From positions 1 to 53,456 of the forward strand of contig DEDT01000036.1 of NCBI GenBank assembly GCA_002350105.1: 53,456 nt of DNA. Direction: 5' to 3'. The DNA comes from Selenomonadaceae bacterium UBA2897 (GTDB lineage: Bacteria; Bacillota; Negativicutes; Selenomonadales; Selenomonadaceae). The notes beneath the pieces were generated by a model. It was not told where the DNA came from. It was given only the letters and a program-made list of their open reading frames with translations, and did no database searches. Both the position numbers and the translations under genes were made by a program. This document shows, piece by piece, positions 15,072 to 22,599 of this stretch. Positions within the stretch are counted from its first letter, which is position 1. Each line of letters starts with the position of its first letter.

Positions 15072-15824
15072 TCAGCGATTGTGCTCATGCTTGAAATGAT
15101 GCACCTTGAAGACGAACTTCGGCAGCGCCATGAGACGGCCGGCGCGCTTCGGCTGCATCATGCCGCGGAACAGCCACTCCAGCTTTGCCTTCTGCATCCA
15201 GCGCGGCGCACGCTTCATCACGCCCGCCATGACGTCGAAGGTACCACCGACGCCAATCGATACGGGTACGCCAAGCTCCTGCTGGTACTTCTTCAGCCAC
15301 TTCTCCTGCTTCGGCACGCCGAGGGCACAGAGCAGCAGATCCGGCTTGGCCGCCTGTATATCCGCGATGATCTCCGGCTCATCCTCCGGGCCAAAATAAC
15401 CATTGCGCGTACCCACGACCTGAATGCCCGGGTAGAGCTTCTCCGCCTTGGCCTTAGCCTTGTCGGCAACCCCCGGTGCCGAGCCGAAGAAATAGATCCG
15501 GTAGCCCCTTGCCGGTGCCTCGCGCATCAGCTCCTGCGCGAGATCGTAGCCTGCTACGCGTTCCGGCATCGCATGGCCAAGATGATGGGCTGCCCATACC
15601 GTACCCGCGCCGTCCGGCACGACGAGTGCCGCAGCATTCAGGATGTCCTTCAGCTCCTGGTCATACGTCGCGCGCATCAGCATCTCTGCATTGGCCGTAG
15701 CCACGAGCACCCCGGCCTTTTCATCCATATATTGCTCGACCTGGCGCACGGCCTCCCGCATGGTGAGCGAATCCACGTTCACGCCAAGGATATTAATCTT
15801 CTTCGGCAAACTGAGTCCTCCCAT
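15072..15824 (-). CDS. WecG/TagA/CpsF family glycosyltransferase (GT26)
   Basis: Transfers an N-acetylmannosaminyl-type sugar onto a lipid-linked acceptor in cell-surface glycan synthesis. Family marks are INILGVNVDSLTMREAV at the start, ATANAEMLMRA, VVPDGAGTVWAAH, YRIYFFGSAPGVADKA, LLLCALGVPKQEKWL and IGVGGTFDVMAG. The basic, aromatic C-terminus suits membrane association. The ATG at 15824 has little upstream site; a TTG at 15809 is preceded by GGGAGGA at good distance and may be the true start. Whether the substrate is UDP-ManNAc or ManNAcA is not visible. Confidence 0.9.
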   Translation of the reverse strand: MGGLSLPKKINILGVNVDSLTMREAVRQVEQYMDEKAGVLVATANAEMLMRATYDQELKDILNAAALVVPDGAGTVWAAHHLGHAMPERVAGYDLAQELMREAPARGYRIYFFGSAPGVADKAKAKAEKLYPGIQVVGTRNGYFGPEDEPEIIADIQAAKPDLLLCALGVPKQEKWLKKYQQELGVPVSIGVGGTFDVMAGVMKRAPRWMQKAKLEWLFRGMMQPKRAGRLMALPKFVFKVHHFKHEHNR

Positions 15825-15847
15825 ATTACTTGACTTGTAGACATCTC

Positions 15848-15876
15848 ATTTTATCACAACTTCAGGCAAGTGTAAA
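15848..15876 (-). promoter_or_regulatory. wecG-like gene promoter
   Basis: On the minus strand, TTTACA (15871-15876) and TAAAAT (15848-15853) are 17 bases apart, close to the start codon. Confidence 0.55.
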
Positions 15877-15976
15877 TTCGCCATTTCTCCACCACCGTCT
15901 ATTCATCCGGTGCTGCTATGGAATCCAGACCTCCAGGCCATAGTAAACATAGAGTTACAGCAAATCCTGCCACAAC

Positions 15977-16543
15977 TCATGTCCGATAAAAGATGTCTGC
16001 CACGTTCACGAACAAGTCCTCATACAGGGATACCTTGATCTCGGTCTTGACGGCCGCGCGCTCTTTGTCGTCCATCATGCTGAGCTCCAGTTCCGAGCAC
16101 TCCACATAGGTCTCATCGAGCACGAAGATACCCTTCTGATTGTAGTACACCTCTACGGAGCGTCCCATCGGTGTTACGATCCAATATTCTCTGACTCCCG
16201 CCCTGGCGTAGGCCTGCATTTTCAGGCCACGGTCATTTTTCATCGTCGAGGGGGATAGAACCTCCACGATCAGATCCGGCGCACCGTGGATACCGTCTGC
16301 TTGAATAATATCTGGGTTACAGACAATCATAGCGTCTGGAATAAACCAGTTCTTGTCATCGAGATGCACGTCCACACCATCGGAAAATGGGACGCACGGT
16401 TTCCCACGCAAATAACTGGCAAAAGCAAAGTAGATGTTACTAGAAATGACATTATGCTGTATCAATGGCCGCGGTGACATCAAAAATGTTTTGCCATTGA
16501 TAATTTCCACGCGCGGCGGGTATTCCCGGGCAGCGTTCTCCAT
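15977..16543 (-). CDS. Uma2-family (DUF820) putative endonuclease, copy 1
   Basis: A 188-residue protein with the PD-(D/E)xK-like fold of the Uma2 family: KTFLMSPRPLIQHNVIS, FIPDAMIVCNPDI, then APDLIVEVLSPST followed by NDRGLKMQAYARAGVREYW. The Asp, Glu and Lys expected of the nuclease core are present. The natural substrate of the family is unknown and proliferation is common. It is a tandem paralogue of the next gene upstream, about 80 bases apart, and the two are clearly related along their whole length. Confidence 0.85.
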   Translation of the reverse strand: MENAAREYPPRVEIINGKTFLMSPRPLIQHNVISSNIYFAFASYLRGKPCVPFSDGVDVHLDDKNWFIPDAMIVCNPDIIQADGIHGAPDLIVEVLSPSTMKNDRGLKMQAYARAGVREYWIVTPMGRSVEVYYNQKGIFVLDETYVECSELELSMMDDKERAAVKTEIKVSLYEDLFVNVADIFYRT

Positions 16544-16624
16544 GCTGCTTCCTCCTTTTTCGATGCTGTATCGCTTTTTCTCGGCTAAAGCATATTGCGT
16601 GCCTGCTGCCTGGCTGGCAGTCCT

Positions 16625-17203
16625 TCATTGAAAGGCATCGACATCCAGAAAAATATCCTCCAGGCTGACCAGGAAATCGTCATAGAGCGAGACGGGGATC
16701 TCTGTCTTCGCGGCCGCCCGTTCCTCATCGCTCATCTGCCGCAGTTCCCAGTCCTCGTAAATCGTGTAGGTTTCATCGATCTCGAAATGGCCGTCCGCAT
16801 TGTAGTAGACCTCCACGAGTTTCTGCTGCGGCGTGACGAGCCAGTACTCCTTGACGCCTGCCTCGGCGTAATGACGCATCTTCGCGCCGCGGTCGTTTTT
16901 CGCCGTGGAGGGCGACAGCACCTCGACCACGAGGTCCGGCGCACCGTGGATGCCGTCATTCCTGATGATGGAACGGTCGCAGACGATCATCGCGTCGGGG
17001 ATGTACCAGTTCTCGTCATCGAGGAACACGTCCGTGCCATCCCCGAAGGCCATGCAGGTCTTTCCCCTGAGATAGCGCTCGAAAAGAAACGCGATATTGA
17101 GTGATGCACGATTGTGCTGCCCTCTCGGTCGCGGCGACATGAGATAGGTCTTCCCCTCGATGCGTTCCACGCGCGGCGGTTCCGTATAAGCAAGATTTTC
17201 CAT
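16625..17203 (-). CDS. Uma2-family (DUF820) putative endonuclease, copy 2
   Basis: A 192-residue paralogue of the downstream copy, sharing KTYLMSPRPRGQHN, YIPDAMIVCDRSI, APDLVVEVLSPST and NDRGAKMRHYAEAGVKEYW. The start is MENLAYTEPP, with GGGAGG ahead of it; an in-frame ATG eight codons earlier would use up that site. The core Asp-Glu-x-Lys pattern is intact. The C-terminus ends in an acidic SLEDIFLDVDAF tail, as in the first copy. A local duplication followed by divergence is the simplest reading. Confidence 0.85.
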   Translation of the reverse strand: MENLAYTEPPRVERIEGKTYLMSPRPRGQHNRASLNIAFLFERYLRGKTCMAFGDGTDVFLDDENWYIPDAMIVCDRSIIRNDGIHGAPDLVVEVLSPSTAKNDRGAKMRHYAEAGVKEYWLVTPQQKLVEVYYNADGHFEIDETYTIYEDWELRQMSDEERAAAKTEIPVSLYDDFLVSLEDIFLDVDAFQ

Positions 17204-17326
17204 GTTAATTCCTCCCTTTTTCATCATCCTTCTCTATCGCTTCTTTGCCACGACTCCTGCTTGAAAGAATCACAGACGATGGAATCCGCGTTTTCTTCAT
17301 TATAGCATTTCTGTGCTGAAAATGCG

Positions 17327-17364
17327 AAAAAGACCGCTGGGGTGTGAAACCTCAGCGGTCTTTT
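17327..17364 (-). terminator. Intrinsic terminator of the fur-hemZ-hisS-aspS operon
   Basis: AAAGACCGCTG and CAGCGGTCTTT pair with a short loop, about 30 bases beyond the aspS stop; the T-run is on the minus strand. Confidence 0.85.
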
Positions 17365-17393
17365 GACAGGCGAGTGCCTGGGAGGGATTGGGC

Positions 17394-19202
17394 TTAGGCC
17401 TGCTCCTCTTTCTTCTCTTTTTTCTTCACGGCCGTGCGGATGGAGAGCTCACGCAGCTGCTTCTCGTCGACGGAGGACGGCGCGTCGCTCATGACATCGC
17501 GGGCGCTCTGCGTCTTCGGGAAGGCGATGACGTCGCGGATGGACGGGCGCTTGGCCATGAGCATGATGAGGCGGTCGAGGCCGAAGGCCAGGCCGCCATG
17601 GGGTGGCGTGCCATACTGGAACGCATCCATCATGAAGCCGAACTTCGTGTGCGCCTGCTCCGGCGTGAGGCCGAGGGACTCGAAGACCTTCTCCTGCAGC
17701 TCGGCGTTGTAGATACGGAGGCTGCCGCCGCCGACCTCGACGCCGTTCAGCACCATATCATAGGCGTTGGCCTTGACGCGGCCCGGATCGCTCTTGAGGT
17801 ACTCGATATCCTCGTTGCGCGGTGCCGTGAACGGATGATGCATAGCCTTCCAGCGTTTCTCTTCGTCGCTCCACTCATACATCGGGAAGTTGACAACCCA
17901 GAGGAAGCGCAGCGCATCCGGGTCGATGAGGCCGCGCTCCTTGCCCATCTCGAGGCGGAGCTGGCCGAGGGCATTGTCGACGACGAGGCGCTTGTCCGCA
18001 ACGACGAGCAGCAGGTCGCCCGTCCTGGCACCCGTGGCCTCGGCGATCTTCTTAAAGGTCTCGTCATCGTAGAACTTCTTGAACGGGCTCTTGACGCCTT
18101 CCTCGCAGTACTGGATCCAGGCGAGGCCCTTCGCGCCGTGGCCCTGCGTGAACTTCACGAGGTCATCGAGGCGGCGGCGCGGGATATCCGCATAGCCATC
18201 GACCTTGATGCACTTGATCATGCCGCCGGCCTCGAGCACGGAGTTAAATACCTTGAAGCTGGAGCCGCCGACATAGGCGGAGATATCCATGAGCGGCATA
18301 TCGAAGCGCAGGTCCGGCTTATCGGAGCCGTACTTGTCCATGGCCGTATCCCACTCCATGCGCTCGAACGGCGTCTTGATATCGACACCGAGCGTCTTTT
18401 TGAAGAGCTCCTTCATGAGCTCCTCCATCAGCGTCTCGATCTGGTTCTCGTCCATAAAGGACATCTCAATATCGAGCTGGGTGAACTCCGGCTGGCGGTC
18501 GGCGCGCAGATCCTCATCGCGGAAGCAGCGCACGATCTGGAAATATTTCTCCATACCGGCGACCTGCAGCAGCTGCTTGAAGATCTGCGGAGACTGCGGC
18601 AGCGCATAGAACTCGCCCGGATTCACGCGGCTCGGTACGAGGAAGTCACGCGCGCCCTCCGGCGTGCTCTTGCAGAGCATCGGCGTCTCGATCTCGAGGA
18701 AGCCGTGCTGATCGAAGAACTGACGCATGAGCATCGTAACCTTGCTGCGGAGCATGAGGTTCTTCTGCATCTCCGGACGGCGCAGATCGAGGTAACGATA
18801 CTTCAGGCGAACCATCTCATCGACGTCGATGCCATCCTGAATGTAGAACGGCGGCGTCTTCGCCTTGTTCAGGATGCGCAGCTCCGTGCAGACGATCTCG
18901 ATCTCACCCGTATCGATATTCGGGTTGATCGTCTCTTCGCTGCGCGCACGAATCTTGCCGCGCACGGCGATGCAGAACTCATTACGCAGGGACTCCGCCT
19001 TGTGGAACGTGCCCTCTGCCATCGCCGCTTCGTCGAAGACAATCTGCACGAATCCGGAACGGTCGCGCATGTCGACGAAAATCAGTCCACCGTGATCGCG
19101 GCGGCGGGAAACCCAGCCGCACAGGACGACCTCAGTGCCGACGTCGGCTTTACGCAGTACACCGCAATGATGGGTGCGCTGCATACCTTCTAATGTTTCC
19201 AT
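17394..19202 (-). CDS. aspS: Aspartyl-tRNA synthetase
   Basis: Charges tRNA-Asp (or Asp/Asn if the organism relies on amidation). The 602 residues are the bacterial type: an OB-fold anticodon-binding domain (about 1-110, VVLCGWVSRRRDHGG), class II core motifs 1-3 (RSKVTMLMRQFFDQHGFLEIETP, FRDEDLRADRQPEFTQLD, GLAFGLDRLIML) and the GAD insertion domain between. A lysine-rich tail, KKKEKKEEQA, closes it. Its ATG overlaps the hisS stop (TAATG), so the two synthetases are translationally coupled. Confidence 0.97.
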   Translation of the reverse strand: METLEGMQRTHHCGVLRKADVGTEVVLCGWVSRRRDHGGLIFVDMRDRSGFVQIVFDEAAMAEGTFHKAESLRNEFCIAVRGKIRARSEETINPNIDTGEIEIVCTELRILNKAKTPPFYIQDGIDVDEMVRLKYRYLDLRRPEMQKNLMLRSKVTMLMRQFFDQHGFLEIETPMLCKSTPEGARDFLVPSRVNPGEFYALPQSPQIFKQLLQVAGMEKYFQIVRCFRDEDLRADRQPEFTQLDIEMSFMDENQIETLMEELMKELFKKTLGVDIKTPFERMEWDTAMDKYGSDKPDLRFDMPLMDISAYVGGSSFKVFNSVLEAGGMIKCIKVDGYADIPRRRLDDLVKFTQGHGAKGLAWIQYCEEGVKSPFKKFYDDETFKKIAEATGARTGDLLLVVADKRLVVDNALGQLRLEMGKERGLIDPDALRFLWVVNFPMYEWSDEEKRWKAMHHPFTAPRNEDIEYLKSDPGRVKANAYDMVLNGVEVGGGSLRIYNAELQEKVFESLGLTPEQAHTKFGFMMDAFQYGTPPHGGLAFGLDRLIMLMAKRPSIRDVIAFPKTQSARDVMSDAPSSVDEKQLRELSIRTAVKKKEKKEEQA

Positions 19203-20467
19203 TAACCTTTCACCTCAGCACATAGCTTTTCTATTATATTAGCAAAAGAAACCTTCGTCTGCTCGCTCTTGGCCATATCCTTGAGCTGTACGCAGGCCTC
19301 CTTAACTTCATCTTCACCGAGAATCAGCGCGAAGCGGGCACCAGCCTTATTGGCCTGCTTCATCTGCGCCTTCATGCTGCGGCCCGCATAGTCCATGCCG
19401 GCCGTAAGTCCCGCGCGGCGGAGCTCCGTGAGCAGCTTAAATGCCGGCCCCTGTGCCGCCTCGCCTAACGCGACGATAAAGGCATCGATGCGCTTATCCT
19501 GTTGCGGCAGCAGCTCCTGCTTCTCCAGGGCCAGCAGCACGCGCTCCAGGCCCGTGGCAAAGCCCACGGCCGGCGTCGGCTTGCCGCCGATCTCCTCGAT
19601 GAGGCCATCGTAGCGGCCGCCGCCCGCCACGGCGCTCTGCGCACCGAGGGGCGGATACTTGATCTCAAAGGCCGTCTTCGTGTAGTAGTCGAGGCCGCGC
19701 ACGAGACGCGGGTCGAGCATGAAGTCCACACCCACGGCCCTGAGGCACGCCTGCACCTGCTCGAAATGATTGCGGCAATCGTCGCAGAGATAGTCCGTGA
19801 TCTTCGGTGCATCCGCCATATAGGGCTTTTCCGCATCGACCTTGCAGTCGAGAATGCGCAGCGGGCTGCGCTCGAAGCGGTCGCGGCAATCCTCGCAGAG
19901 ATCATCGAGATGCGGACGGAAATAGTCCTGCAGCGCCTTGCGATACTCCGCACGGCACTTGGGGCAGCCCACGGAGTTCAGCGCGAGCTCGAGTCCCTGG
20001 AGGCCCAGGGACTGCAGGAAGTCGATGGCGACGAGGATAACCTCCGCGTCCACCATCGGGTTCTCCTCCCCCAGCGCCTCAATGCCGAACTGATGGAACT
20101 CGCGCATACGGCCAGCCTGTGGACGATCGTAGCGGAACATGGAGCCGATATAGAACAGCTTCACCAGCGAGCTGTCGCCATAGAGCTTGTTCTGCAGGTA
20201 GGCGCGCACCGCCGAGGCCGTGTTCTCCGGACGCAGTGTGATGCTGCGGCGACCGCGATCCTCGAACGTATACATCTCCTTGTCCACGACGTCGGTGCCA
20301 TCGCCGATGCCGCGCTGGAAGAGCTCCGTATGCTCGAACATCGGCGTGCGGATCTCCTGATAACCGTAGCGGTGGCAGAGGTCGCGGATCTTCCCTTCCA
20401 CATAGTTCCACTCGCCGACGCTGTCGGGCAGGATGTCCTTGGTGCCGCGTGGGGCATTGGTTAACAT
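19202..20467 (-). CDS. hisS: Histidyl-tRNA synthetase
   Basis: Charges tRNA-His. The 421 residues carry APRGTKDILPDS at the start, class II motif 2 (FRYDRPQAGRMREFHQFGIE), the histidine-specific signatures LVRGLDYYTKTAFE and AVAGGGRYDGLIEE, motif 3 (VGFATGLERVLL) and the C-terminal anticodon-binding domain. A CxxC pair and a second CxxC in the insertion (CPKCRAEY, CEDCRDRF, CDDCRNHF) look like a zinc site, as in several Firmicutes. It sits 23 bases after hemZ and directly before aspS. Confidence 0.97.
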   Translation of the reverse strand: MLTNAPRGTKDILPDSVGEWNYVEGKIRDLCHRYGYQEIRTPMFEHTELFQRGIGDGTDVVDKEMYTFEDRGRRSITLRPENTASAVRAYLQNKLYGDSSLVKLFYIGSMFRYDRPQAGRMREFHQFGIEALGEENPMVDAEVILVAIDFLQSLGLQGLELALNSVGCPKCRAEYRKALQDYFRPHLDDLCEDCRDRFERSPLRILDCKVDAEKPYMADAPKITDYLCDDCRNHFEQVQACLRAVGVDFMLDPRLVRGLDYYTKTAFEIKYPPLGAQSAVAGGGRYDGLIEEIGGKPTPAVGFATGLERVLLALEKQELLPQQDKRIDAFIVALGEAAQGPAFKLLTELRRAGLTAGMDYAGRSMKAQMKQANKAGARFALILGEDEVKEACVQLKDMAKSEQTKVSFANIIEKLCAEVKG

Positions 20468-20490
20468 AGTATTCCCCCTAGTTGTTGTCT

Positions 20491-22002
20491 TTATGCTAAA
20501 GTCTTTTGATATGCCCTGGCTAAGAGCGCATCGCGCTTGGCGATGTACGTGTCGATCTCGCGCAGGTAGGTCGTGAGATCCTTCGCGTTGAAGGTGGACT
20601 GCATGACCATGGTCTCGGGATCGACCACCTTCGTGGCCGCTGCCCCGCCGATGCCGATGATCGTCTGGTGTTCCTCCATGATCTGGATATTGTACATGCC
20701 CTCGGCGCCGGGACGCGCGCAGCCGATGTTCTCGAGGTCACCAGACATGTAGCCCTGTCGATAGAGATAGTAAGGCTGCAGACCCGCCTCATGCACGGCG
20801 TGCAACGCCACCTCTGACATACGGCGCGTCTCCGCATCGCCGGGCAGGTCGACGTGCTTCTCCTGCATGATGAGCTTCAGCCGCGAGCCGCGCTTGATCG
20901 CGAGGGCGTGCAACGTGATGTCGTCGGGGCCGAGTGCCACGACCTTCGCCATGGTATCGGCGACATCCGCCGCCGTCTCTCCGGGCAGACCGAGGATGAG
21001 GTCCATATTGATATGCGGAATACCCGCCTCCCGGAGTGCATGGTACATCGTGACGACCTGCTCCGGCGTATGCTGGCGGCCGATGAGATGGAGTGTGCGC
21101 TCCTGCATGGTCTGCGGGTTCACGCTCACGCGCGTCACCTTGTGTGCGGCCATGGCCGCGATCTTCGCGGGGCTCATGCTGTCGGGCCGCCCCGCCTCCA
21201 CCGTAAACTCGACGCAGTCGGGCCCATAGAAAGCATTATACACCCGATCCAGCATGTCCGCAAAAACAGCGTCTGGCAGGCTGGTCGGCGTGCCGCCGCC
21301 GATGTAGATATTCTGCACGCGCAGGTGATAGCGCGCCACGGCGGCCGCCGCGGCCTCGAGGTCTTTCTGCCAGATTTGCATGAAATGCTGCAACTGCTTT
21401 TCTCCCGGCAGGATATTCGCGGGAAACGAGCAGTAGAGGCAGCGCGTGAGGCAGAAGGGAATGCCGACATAGATGCTCACCATGTCCTTTTTCCCCTGGG
21501 CGAGGAAAGGCAGCTGGCGCACGGCCATGGGCACGATGAGCTCCGCCTTCTCCCGGCTGCAATCGTAAACGCTCTGCAGCCGCGCACTGGCCTGCGCCGG
21601 CGTAAAGCCCGCGCGCAGCCAGCGGTGCACGATCTTCGTCGGGCGCACGCCGTGCAACACGCCCCAGGGCGCCGACGGGAAGCCCAGCTCCTCCACGAAT
21701 ACGCGGTAGAAGTTCAGCTTCGCGATGCGGTGCAGGGCTGCCCTGGGCCGCTCATCGCGCTGGCCGATGTCATCCCGCTCATAGCGTTGCATATTGCCTT
21801 GTGCGTCGAAGAGCCAGACAATCGTCTGCAGCCGCGGCAGGCCGTCCTGGTCGGGCAGCCGCCGATGCACGACGGAGAGCTGATCATAGTCCGTCTCCGC
21901 CCGGGGGCCGGTAATCTCTACCTTGTAGAGGGTCAGCACCTCGCGGGTGAACTTCACCATAGCTTCCTGCCGCGTATTCAGCGTAAAGGTCTTAATTCTC
22001 AC
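20491..22002 (-). CDS. hemZ: HemZ-type radical SAM coproporphyrinogen dehydrogenase-like protein
   Basis: An anaerobic coproporphyrinogen III oxidase-like radical SAM protein. The 503 residues include an N-terminal region particular to HemZ (GVLHGVRPTKIVHRWL), the cluster motif CLTRCLYCSF and IYIGGGTPTSLP typical of the HemN superfamily. It also has RVSVNPQTMQERTLHLIGR and NMDLILGLPGET. Whether it makes haem or loads haem, like HemW, is unsettled in the family. It starts at GTG inside the last codons of fur (11-base overlap), so an iron regulator and a haem-linked enzyme are coupled. Confidence 0.9.
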   Translation of the reverse strand: MRIKTFTLNTRQEAMVKFTREVLTLYKVEITGPRAETDYDQLSVVHRRLPDQDGLPRLQTIVWLFDAQGNMQRYERDDIGQRDERPRAALHRIAKLNFYRVFVEELGFPSAPWGVLHGVRPTKIVHRWLRAGFTPAQASARLQSVYDCSREKAELIVPMAVRQLPFLAQGKKDMVSIYVGIPFCLTRCLYCSFPANILPGEKQLQHFMQIWQKDLEAAAAAVARYHLRVQNIYIGGGTPTSLPDAVFADMLDRVYNAFYGPDCVEFTVEAGRPDSMSPAKIAAMAAHKVTRVSVNPQTMQERTLHLIGRQHTPEQVVTMYHALREAGIPHINMDLILGLPGETAADVADTMAKVVALGPDDITLHALAIKRGSRLKLIMQEKHVDLPGDAETRRMSEVALHAVHEAGLQPYYLYRQGYMSGDLENIGCARPGAEGMYNIQIMEEHQTIIGIGGAAATKVVDPETMVMQSTFNAKDLTTYLREIDTYIAKRDALLARAYQKTLA

Positions 22003-22456
22003 CCTTTTCCTGGCACTCCTTACATATCCCGAAAAATTTCACCTGATGGTCATGGATCCTGAAGCCGCACTTTGCCGTAATGTCGGCCTCGAGGCTCTCC
22101 AGCATATCGTCGTCGAACTCCATCACCTTGCCGCACTGTGTGCAGATGAGGTGATGGTGATGATGCCTCTGATGAGAGGGGTCGTTCGTATTCAGCTCGT
22201 AACGGCTGCAACCGTCACCGAACTCCAATTTCTGCAAAATGCCGATCTGCGCCAACAGCTCGAGGCTGCGGTAGACCGTCGCGAGACCGATTTCCAGCTT
22301 GCCATCGCGCAGGATCCCGTGCACATCCTCGGCACTGAGATGCTCGCCATGATGATCGAGGAAAGCCTGCAGCACGATCTGTCGCTGCGGCGTCATCTTG
22401 AGCTGACGTTCCTGCAGGCGTTTTTTCAGGTCTTCCATCGTAAATTGCTCTGCCAT
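21992..22456 (-). CDS. fur: Fur-family metal-responsive repressor
   Basis: Iron-dependent (possibly peroxide- or zinc-dependent) repressor, 154 residues. The winged-helix part (about 1-90) has MTPQRQIVLQAFLDHHGEHLSAEDV and the recognition helix GLATVYRSLELL. The C-terminal dimerisation domain carries the HHHHHLICTQCGKVMEF metal site and a second FFGICKEC pair, the two CxxC motifs of a structural zinc site. The cluster of five histidines fits Fur better than PerR, but this cannot be settled here. It has its own promoter and leads the operon with hemZ, hisS and aspS. Confidence 0.93.
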   Translation of the reverse strand: MAEQFTMEDLKKRLQERQLKMTPQRQIVLQAFLDHHGEHLSAEDVHGILRDGKLEIGLATVYRSLELLAQIGILQKLEFGDGCSRYELNTNDPSHQRHHHHHLICTQCGKVMEFDDDMLESLEADITAKCGFRIHDHQVKFFGICKECQEKGEN

Positions 22457-22552
22457 AGCTGTTACCCCTTTATCTTATATGCAGCGGTATGCCTGCCGCT
22501 CTGCCGGACACACGGACGCGCCGACAGCCGCAGGTACCACTCAAATATTTTT

Positions 22553-22581
22553 ATTATAGCAAAGAACGGGCCAAAACACAA
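22553..22581 (-). promoter_or_regulatory. fur operon promoter
   Basis: On the minus strand, TTGTGT (22576-22581) and TATAAT (22553-22558) are exactly 17 bases apart. It lies just beyond the relA stop, and I see no terminator between, so some relA read-through into fur is possible. Confidence 0.7.
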
Positions 22582-22599
22582 AACGTATTGTCCCAAGTT

